DNA from: Chamaecyparis obtusa
Lineage: Eukaryota; Streptophyta; Pinopsida; Cupressales; Cupressaceae
Assembly: GCA_027943335.1 (NCBI GenBank)
Contig: BSBK01002798.1
Span: forward strand, 992,001 to 1,056,000
Length of the DNA stretch: 64,000 bases
Direction: 5' to 3'
Positions 55,254 to 64,000 of the stretch are shown here, in pieces; position 1 is the first letter of the stretch, and the number at the start of each line of letters is the position of its first letter. Both the position numbers and the translations under genes were made by a program. A model generated the notes under the pieces. The model was not told the DNA's origin. It saw only the letters and a program-made list of their open reading frames with translations, and made no database searches.

Positions 55254-57750
55254 ATTGGTTGCCCAATCTTTTGTAAACCCATGTTGAATGTTGTTGAATA
55301 TTTTCTTTATGTGAGGAGCAGGAATTTTCATTTCTCATTTTAAATATTCTACCTACATCTCATCCATGTCACAAGCCTAATCTATACCCATTTTCTCATT
55401 ACCTTCCTTAACTACCTATAAAGTGAATAGTTATGTTCTTGTAATCATTGTGGGAGGGGCCTCCACCTCTAACTCATGTTCGTGCAATCGATTTCCATAT
55501 TCTAGATATTAGGTTGCTATAACACTACTCTCTAATTGATTTTATCTCTAATGAAGTTTAATTTCAGATTGTTCTTCCCTAAATATATTAGTTTTCTCGT
55601 CATGTTACTGTTCACAAACTTCAATTATTTTTCTTTTACTATTTACTTGTACAAATTTATGTTTGTCTCCTATGTACTTGGCTCTTTTTGAGCTCTCCAT
55701 GTCACCTTACAATATTTAACATACCATCCATTTGTTGGAAAATAAATTTTTGTTCTTCTAGATTATCATCCTTTTTATCTTTCAAATGCATCTCAAAATA
55801 TTTTTGTAGCTTGTGGCTTTCAAAGCATTGATTATGCTCCTTTGTATTTCTTTGAGATTCTTTGCTTATGTGCCTCCTTTAAGATTGAACAATTATCTTG
55901 GGTTGTAAGAATGTTTTCCTTTGGTAGTGTTATTGATTGGACTTTTTGTTTGCTGGAATTAGACTGGAATTGGGATTTGTTAATTCCCATTTACCCCCAA
56001 AACCAGCATTTGAATCTTCCATCTAAATAGGTGGAATTGGAAAATCAATTCCAATTCCACTTAAATGGGTATTGCGGGTAAAGCAAAATTTATAATATTT
56101 TGAAATCCATATGCAAACAACATTTTCCATCTTCTCATTATGAATTCCAGGTGAACCAAATGGTTCCAGCCATATTCCAAAAACTGTTTTCCGGATTTAA
56201 AACTTCCAAAATTGTCAAATACTGGGATTTGACAATTCCAGTGTTATTTAATTCGAGCAACCAAATGGACCCCAATTTAATTAAACTGAAATCTTTCTTG
56301 CCATTACATCTTGATACAAATTGAGATATGGTTTGATGTCAATTCCATCAAAGAAACTTCAATCTCTACAGTATAGTGCTTCTTTCAAGTTTAACAGCAC
56401 ATGAGGAGATAGAAGGTGATGCATCATGAAATATCCCCTCCAACATCTGTTCTGATTTTTCTGATATATTTTTTTTCCTTTTGAGTTTATTTGCAAGGGT
56501 TTTGTTTGAGTTTTCAATGCCAAGTGATTGTTTGGGTTTTTAACCATGAATCATATGCAAGATACAATGCGCTTGATTCCAAAATGCAAATATATAAAGG
56601 ACTGATATAAAAATTTTGAGTTCTGTTATATTTATAGCAGCAATTTGAACCCAATATTTGCAATTTCAAATAGTGAGGGAAGCATACCAAGAAATCAGCG
56701 CTCAACCACTTTATGAATTTTATTGATGAAACTGAGGAGTCACAAGAATAGGGGCATCCTACTTGCTAAGGTGGCGCCATATGCTTTGTTTCTAATCAAC
56801 AATAATTATTGAAAAGAAATAATGGAAGAAACAATGGAAATGCTAAACCCTACACCTGACTTGCAAGAAAGGCTGTGAACCTCAGACTAGCAATCCTCAA
56901 TGAGCATAAGAAAACTGATCCACAAATTATTCCTGATTTTCTAATGAATCTGAATCTGTTGATGATGAGTATTGATAACGAAATTTGCACCAATTCCCAA
57001 TGTCAAATCTAGATGGTACGGCTCGCAGGAAGAGTGGTATGGCTGCAAGGTGAATGGTACAATTGGCTTAGGAAGCTGCAACCCTTCAAAATTAGCTCAT
57101 AAATTATTATGTATTTGTTGCAAACAACTCGTAGAGGAAATCTTGCAAAAAACACATCAAACAATGCCCAACCGATCTCCAAGTGACATTTCTTATTTAT
57201 TAAATAATTCTGATCTGAATTCACTAAACCCTAGAAACCCTATTGCTGTAAGAAAACTTGTAAAATCTGCCTATGAATCATCCACTGTAGCACAAATGGA
57301 AACCCTATATAGATTCTCCTCAATGGTGAACTGAGTGTTTGTCCAATTCACAATTCTCCAAGGGTTTTCATCCTCAGAAAATGCCTAGCAAGAGTTATTG
57401 TATGAAAAAATTCCGAAATTGATCTCATAGTAACGAAATGATGCTTTCTCATGTTACTTTATTGACATCAAACCCTAATTGGTCCTTTTAGGGTTTCCAC
57501 TTTATTTAATTAAATTTATTTTTTATTCATGTGCTAATACCCCTCAATGACCCCCTTTTTAAAACAACATTATCTCCCTTCGACATGGGGTCCTTTTATT
57601 ACTTTAATAATTTAATAAAAAGTGACATTATTAATCACTTTATTTTATTTTACTAAATTTTAATGTCAATACTTTAATACTTGTACAATGTATTTTATTA
57701 AGGAAGAATGCCCCCAATAGGCTTAAGAGGTGACTCAAGCACTAATTGCG
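55254..57750. other. Sequence without firm gene; possible LTR remnants
   Basis: No gene recognised. The part from about 56970 has words typical of the LTR family (AAACCCTAG, AATTTAATAAAAAGTGAC, an AT-rich core), so it may be a truncated LTR in minus orientation. The 120-codon ORF at 56972-57334 falls inside this and has no family features. Confidence 0.4.
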
Positions 57751-59301
57751 AACAAGATCTATCCTTCACTAAGTAATGTAATGAATGAAATGGTAATAAT
57801 TAAGTGATGTAATAAGTCTACTAGAAAAGTCACTAAAAAGTTGCTGAAAACAAATTGAAACAGAGAGATAATGAGCTGAAACTGACAAAAATGGAAATCA
57901 GAAGATGAAATGGACCTGTGACAGAAATTTGAGATAAAAGTGGCTAGGATACATTGAGTTTGACAATGTGTATTGGGACAGGTCGAATTTCGCGACATGT
58001 CCCTGAGGTTTTCGGCTGAAATTTTCACAAAATCTGCAACTATTCCTATTCTCAAATCTGAATCTATGGCTCCGTAACCTATTCCTACACATAGAAAAAT
58101 AGGAAAAAGGTTGTGGAAAGGGGTTTGCCTTGGCCAACCCGTATTTAGGAAACTTTGAAATATGAAAGAAATTGCATAAAGGAATGAATGTAGAAAGGCA
58201 AATTGCTGATTCACCTTGCATAAAACCCTGATGAACGGATGTAGAAATCACTCAAATCTATGAAGATGCTTGACTGTGCTTGAAATCCAAAGACTTTACC
58301 TGGAACGAGATGTATAATCAAGGATGCGCTCACAAATATAGATCTATGATTGCCACTCCTAGATCTTGAATGTAGATATGCTTGATAACACTTGCAAAGA
58401 GGAAATAGAAGGATGGATGAATGAATGGATCTTCTTGCTTGATTTGAGAATTCCTCTACTTGGCTATCATGGAAGAGAAACTTGCATCAAATGGAGAAGA
58501 TTGCCTTGGATTTGAATGATTGTGAAGAATCAGACTAGGTGATCTTGATCTTGGGCTTACCTCCAAATCTTGAATCCAATTGCTCTTACTTGCATATAGT
58601 TCATGATATCAAAATGAGGAGTGATAGGGGGTTCTTATACTAACTCCATTTCGGGACTCAAATATGATCCAGGCTAACCACAAATGAAAATCTAGAAATA
58701 GGACCCCAACAGCAAGCCCCAGACAAAATTTGGGCTCCAAAACCCAAGGACAAGTCGCCAATGGCAAACTGTGCTCAAATTTCAAGGGGAGCTCGAGGAG
58801 AGAGAAAAGGGCAGAAAAAGAACAGACAGCTTGCTAGAATCAAGCATAACAACCATTCTGACCTTGAAATCACCAAAATGGGGCCTAATAGGTTCTAAAG
58901 CATTCAATTATGGGTGCTAACCTTTTAGGACTATACAATAATTAATTTTTATTCAAACCCCATCAACTAGCCATCTGAAATTGAAAACCTTGGTGATGTC
59001 TAAATATAGCAAGCGAATTGACAATCCCCTCCTAAAAATAGGAACTGCAACTAAAGCCTCCAAAATAATCCTTGAGGTCTTCTAATGCGTTCTAGTCAAC
59101 TCCCAGTCAATCCCTAAAAAATAGGAACCCCTCTTAAAATATAGGAGACTATCTCAAATTGTCCAAAAAGGCTTATAAAGCTCCCTGCTAAGCTCCACAA
59201 CCCCTGGTTGGGTTCCCTAACCACTCTGTTGACCTACAAGAACCCTTTATTATAGGCCAACCTCTGAAGTAGTCTGAACTACCCAAGAAAGGGACATTAC
59301 A
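57751..59301 (-). mobile_element. LTR of the TGTAATGTCC family next to a purine tract
   Basis: In minus sense it starts TGTAATGTCCCTTTCTTGGG at 59301 and is preceded (at 59302 onward) by the purine tract AAGAAGGGAGGGT, so it is a 3' LTR. It contains the stem-loop (59228-59236 with 59252-59260, one G-T pair) and matches the start of the LTR at 19902-21391. The left boundary is not resolved; 57751 is a rough limit. Confidence 0.6.
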
Positions 59302-59889
59302 ACCCTCCCTTCTTGGAATTGTTTGCCCTCAAGCAATTTGCACCTACTTGCTTAGACCAAACGCTTGGATCCCATATCAACATCAGGAATGTTGTTCCAC
59401 CGATCCACTGTGCTACTCTGATAATAACAACATTATGCCATAAGTTGTGAAGCAACTCATCAAAATCCATAAGAAACAATAAATAATCCATGACAATACT
59501 TAAATCCCAAATCAAAATATAGAACCTACTGTATGAGATGTAGAAGTATCTCAACCATCATCGTAAAGTAACCATCCATGAATGTAGAACATCAAGACAA
59601 TGTGAAAATGAACTACCACATGCCAAGAAACCAACACAAATGGCCAATAAACCCGGCTATCATAACTTGAACCAACAACACACGTGATGTCATCTAACCA
59701 AAGCAAATGTAGAAGAATCATCTCATAAGGATTACCTTTCAAGTAATCATGTTCCCACACACTCCAATGCATACCAAAGGTTGATGCAGATCTACACAAT
59801 TCTGAAGATGTAGTGAGCTTCTATGTAGGACAGCCACTTGTCACTAAATAACCCATGTCATTTAGCTCTAATGCCAACCAATAAGTAGT
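59302..59889 (-). other. Internal sequence between purine tract and PBS-like site
   Basis: It begins with the purine tract next to the LTR at 59301 and ends with GGCATTAGAGC-like primer site (minus sense, 59876-59865). Minus-strand frames read Trp/His/Leu-rich sequence with no family features. Confidence 0.45.
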
Positions 59890-60983
59890 TGTACAGTCAT
59901 AAGAATTAGGTGCCAAAATTAAATTTACAATATAGTCTTAAAATTAGAAACAAGAACAGCATGAAACAAATAATAGATAAATCAAAAAACACAAGAACAC
60001 CAGGGATACCCTGGGAAAACCCTCCTACTTGAGGGGAAAAACTAACCACACCAAAAATCCTCTTTTATTGAATAATAATAACAGAGTCCAAAACCACAGC
60101 TCATAAACTCTTGATCTTTTTCACAACTACACACTGAATAAATATTACATACAAAGATTATAAAGATCAACTTTTCACTATCTCCATCACCAGAATAATC
60201 ATATGCTCTACAAAACAATAATATTCAATACCAAACGCTATAGCTTCAACACTCATAACTGAACACACCAAAAACATCAATATGTATCGAAAAGAATCAT
60301 CAAATCAATACTATAGAATGATCACTCATGCTCGTAAGTCATAATACACTATTACCGCCTCTTCCTTTTAAAACAAGAGTCACATAAAATGATCGCTTCA
60401 ACAACCAAGCATGATCATACACCCTCAAACCTTAATAACCAAAACTCAATGAATGACCACATGCCTTCAAACATCAGAATCACGTTACACTTACGTAACC
60501 TGCGATACTCAAAATTCCATCAGACAATAATGAAAGACACTACATCTCTAATTCCCATGTGCATGACCTGATGACAGTTCCCAAGATGTGTTGCTTCATT
60601 ATCTTTCTTGACGACAATGAATGACATCAAAGGAAGGAATTCAACATGTGTATGAACCGTTCAGCATAGAGGATGACAATAGCCACAAACATCTTCAGTT
60701 ACAATAATGGAGACGCTATAATATATGTTGTCTAACTCAGCAGCCACGTACACATGTGGCTCTTTAGTTACAGGTAGTTAAGACTCTTTGTTGGCTCTAT
60801 CGTAACATACCTTTCAGCCAATGAACATGATAGGAGACAAATTCTGGTGATAGGATAAGAAAAATTAGCAGAGAAATGACCGTCTCCAACGAAATCAATC
60901 AAACATGGCATGAAAGAGAACCAAGAAACTGATGCCATCAACGCAGGTATGTAGATAGCTCATGCAGCTACCTAACTTCAACA
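59890..60983 (-). mobile_element. Copia-like LTR, minus orientation
   Basis: In minus sense starts TGTTGAAGTTAGG at 60983, preceded by CTAAGAGGGAG (60994-60984), the same tract as at 32784-32794. It contains a typical copia U5 stretch (GGAGGGTTTTCCCAGGG, at about 60006-60028 in plus sense). A PBS-like site flanks its other side at 59865-59876. The left edge at TGTACAGTC (59890) is a best guess. Confidence 0.6.
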
Positions 60984-61019
60984 CTCCCTCTTAGCAAAGG
61001 AGATCTTTTCCAAATTCTC

Positions 61020-61270
61020 AAGTCATGGAGTCTCTCAACATGACAGTCGCAATGGCTACACCCAGTGTAAAGAAATTCAAAACTTTATCATGGAGTCTCT
61101 CAACATGATAGCATCATGGAGTCACTCAACATGATGTTCACCATGGCTGCTCCCATGTGTGAAATAAACACAAGCTCCCATCACAGAGTCATTCAACGTG
61201 ATGTTGTCATGGAGTCTCTCATCATGGCATCCACTATGGCTACTCCCATGAGTGGAAAGAGCAACAAGGG
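61020..61270. repeat. Short tandem repeats before the copia-like LTR
   Basis: Repeated CATGGAGTCTCTCAACATGA words at about 61024, 61090, 61115 and 61210, with intervening ATGGCTRCWCCCA words. Located between gene remains and the purine tract, as are the repeats at 32190-32760 in the sister element. Confidence 0.7.
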
Positions 61271-63166
61271 ATTTCATTTCAAATTTCTTCAACTCGGAGA
61301 AAAATGCATTATAGCACATAATAAGAATAGCTGAATACTGAGACTCCCTCTCAGCAATGGCTCCCTCTCAAAAGGGGCAACATTCCCATAGCTTTGATTA
61401 TCACAAAAAATTACAGTTGGCTCCAATGTTTGACCAAACAATGAGCTCTCAAAGCTATACTGCTTCTCACGCTTGTTGATCATCTGCAAAGGACTTGGCA
61501 ATCTCCATCTATCACTCAAGCTCCCTCTGAATCTTCAAGCAATTGCATCAACCTCCTAACCTCCTCATTCAAAGATTGCTTGCAATACTTTCCTTCGAGT
61601 AACTGTAATCAACACACACCTCTGTAGCTTTTGACGTGCTAAAGTCTAGGATTGTCCTCCTTAACCTCATTCCAAATCACCCTATGTTGAAAGTATGCGG
61701 AGCTACCAATGTCAAATTTAGATTGACTGTGCAATTATGTTCTCTGCAACATTGCAACCCACTTAGCTGACATCTTCACTTCTTCATAGAACTCCCTCTT
61801 GATCCCTGCCTCAAAGATTGCAAAGAAATTCTCTGGAAGTGAACTCTCCTCTGAATGTCATTTCCTCCTTATAGAAGAAACTGATCACAAGACAATCTAA
61901 ATAGATTCTTCGAGAGAGAGATGTCTCCTAATATGTTTACCCATGCAATAGACTCCTACAACTGCGTTCTTATCATTGAATTTGATAGGCTCTACAGATG
62001 GACCACAATACTCTTTATTTGCTTAAGTCAATCTGTTGTATTTCCTAGAATACTTAGATCCCTCATCAAAGATATGAAATGACCATTGAAGCTTGACTGC
62101 CACAGTGCTATCAGATGATCCTTTGTGCTACCATTGTAGAGTCTCTGCATGCATAAAATTTTCAATTGCCAACATCAAAATGTTTGAGTAGTAAATATTT
62201 AGACATCAAACCTAATAATAGGAAACAACTTTCATTAGAATATTCATCAAATAAAATGAATAATAACAATTTTAGATAATCTCATAACTTCACAAAGGCA
62301 GCTGAAATCTTTTATACTTCTTTCAATTATCTTATGGGTAATAATAAACTCACATACACTCGATACAAATCTATCCACGGACCTATAATACTCAATTAAA
62401 AATATTCCAATTTAAAACATAAACTTTCAAAGCAGTCATAATATTAGATAGGACTTATCTGCAAATTTGTTTAGCAAGAGATGTCCTTTGTTTTGTAGCT
62501 GGACATAGTGCCCAAGTACCACGTTTCTCTTCTTGAAAAACAGCAGCAGCTTAAATACAATTTATACTACAGTTGAAGAGAACAAATCTGATTTGGAACT
62601 CAAAGTTGCAGAAAAAACAACCCATTCCTCATATCAGACAAGAAAGCCTTGGATATGACTGTCTCTATCACGGTTATATGATTGTTCCAAATTACTAAAT
62701 GACAGCCCAACAGAGGTTGAAGAACGCTTCCAACAATGCAGATAGCAATGTATCTCACACAAGAGATATGGCCTGATAAATAAGAAAAGTTGTTCCAACT
62801 AATGATTTTCCTGTCTCAGTTTTCCGAATGCAACTACATTTTCACAGCAATACAAAGTTCAAACTACATGAAATGATGATTATAGGAGACTTCAGCCAAC
62901 CTGACCTGGAAATCATACAGTTATCATATACAATAAAACAAAACACCAATTTCATTTACAATATCAACAAAATAATATAAAATACTACTCTAATGTTTGT
63001 AACAAAATCATAGAAGAAAGAATACATTAAACATTCATAAAATATTGAATATATCAAAAACTAAAAGAACAATGCTAATCTTTAACTATTCAACATTAAA
63101 GAGTAAATCTTTTAATATGCAATAACTTGAACATCGCGCTAATAAAATTCTTATCTCAATGATTGT

Positions 63167-64000
63167 TTAAATCTTCCTTACAAACCACCAATTGTTCTTT
63201 CCTGATCTTTGCACCAAAAATAAAAATCCCTTTGAATTGTCACAAGATTCTTTATGAGGTGAAGCACCATCAAAATTTGCAGCAACAACTTGATGTTTTG
63301 GTCTTGTTAAACAATCTTTGGCAAAGTGACCATACTTGTCACATCTGAAACATTGGATTCTAGAGAGATCCTCCTTCAGTTCAGGAGCTAAATTTGAATT
63401 CCTATCTCTACTCCTCTTAAATTTTTCTTCTCTCTTCTCTTCCTTTCCATTTAGATGTATGAGTAGCAAGAACATGATCTTCTTCATGATGAGATTTCCG
63501 TCCATTTCCTCTTGCTTCTAATCTGAGTTCCTCTTGAATACAATCAGCTCTTAGACGATCAAACTTGGGTAATTCATCTCTTCCACTAATGCCTTAAATA
63601 AAAGACACCCAAGAATGAAGGAGACCATTCATGGCCAACATAACCAAGTCTTTATCTTCAATTAAATCTCCAATGGCATTAAGTTGATCTTTCAATTCTG
63701 TAATCTTCATGAAGGAGCTAACTGATTCTCCTTTAGACATTTTTATATGGAGGAGTTGACGTCTCAAGGGCAAAGCTTTGTTGGTATTACTGAATTCATA
63801 CAAGCTTTAAAGACTCCCAAACATTTCTTTAGTTGAATTCAATTTGGATATAATAGACACAAGATGATCCTTTACAGAATCAATCAATATCTTCCTTGCC
63901 ATAATGTTATTCTTCTTCCATTGAGCTTTCTCAGCATTATCGATTGGCTCAGACACATCCTCCTTCACATAGTTTAGAAGATCATTTTCTTCTAGTGTAA
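63167..64000 (-). pseudogene. Ty1/copia gag (UBN2 plus CCHC), partial
   Basis: Minus-strand frame with three stops, starting beyond the right edge. It reads a UBN2-type gag: NNIMARKILIDSVKDHLVSI, LPLRRQLLHIKMSKGESVSS, FMKITELKDQLNAIGDLIED, LRADCIQEELRLEARG. A single zinc knuckle CFRCDKYGHFAKDC lies near 63330. This gag binds retrotransposon RNA in virus-like particles. Stops near 63820, 63596 and 63166 and absence of pol show it is dead. Confidence 0.85.

Larger units (their letters stand above)
60984..64000 (-). mobile_element. Copia-like element interior, continues past window
   Basis: Runs from the purine tract (60984-60994) rightward to gag at 63167-64000, which enters from beyond the window. 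Only about 2.2 kb lies between gag and LTR, and I find no protease, integrase, RT or RNase H motif, so pol has been lost. The region 61570-63160 has minus-strand stretches (for example AVVGVYCMGKHIRRHLSLEE) that I cannot assign. Confidence 0.6.

Noticed and set aside
56972..57334. 120-codon ORF as an independent gene
   Set aside because: No homology features, and its surroundings look like LTR remnant (AAACCCTAG, AT-rich core).
61570..63160. A further SHPRH exon or a captured gene fragment in minus-strand frames
   Set aside because: Some charged stretches look protein-like, but there are no flanking splice sites in phase and no SHPRH motif.

Overview
This is nuclear DNA of a large-genome seed plant, most likely a gymnosperm. 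That reading is inferred from spliced plant-type exons separated by introns of tens of kilobases that are packed with old, nested LTR retrotransposons. There is no operon structure, no rRNA or tRNA gene and no CRISPR array that I can see.

The only host gene I can support lies on the minus strand and covers at least positions 1-37421. Five exons (37421-37238, 37016-36796, 36532-36381, 27992-27731, 50-1) join in phase through GT-AG introns. Together they encode the RING finger and the C-terminal SNF2 helicase lobe of a plant SHPRH-type E3 ubiquitin ligase. These exons total 869 bp, about 1.4% of the window. The introns measure 221 bp, 263 bp, 8.4 kb and 27.7 kb, and the one upstream of 37421 exceeds 26.5 kb. 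The gene continues past both window edges.

The 27.7-kb intron (51-27730) holds a decayed Ty3/gypsy Tat-like element (4604 to about 19381) with gag, protease, RT, RNase H, integrase and a third ORF. Its gag is interrupted by a three-LTR, two-internal-domain miniature retrotransposon array (5386-8945) and by a solo LTR with GGGGG target duplications (10170-11325). A second copy of the integrase end and third ORF follows at 17210-19381. Further LTRs lie at 19902-22406 and 24934-27336; the last contains a hAT-like DNA transposon with an 8-bp target duplication.

The 8.4-kb intron carries the 5' end of a second gypsy element (29363-31200) and the 3' end of a copia-like element with tandem repeats (32190 to about 33240). 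The upstream intron (37422 onward) carries many LTRs that begin TGTAATGTCC, a non-autonomous element with an intact 484-codon ORF (48804-53605), an inverted LTR pair, a solo LTR with ATTGG duplications (53754-55253), and a copia-like element on the minus strand running off the right edge (gag at 63167-64000).

The most interesting unexplained signals are two structures shared by the diverged TGTAATGTCC LTRs. One is a stem-loop 28-41 nt from the LTR start whose arms change in a compensatory way between copies. The other is a self-complementary block around CTTACTATTTATAGTAAG, fixed about 160 nt from the LTR start and repeated about 110 nt further on in one subfamily. Boundaries, target duplications and splice sites were read by eye; percent identities were not computed.
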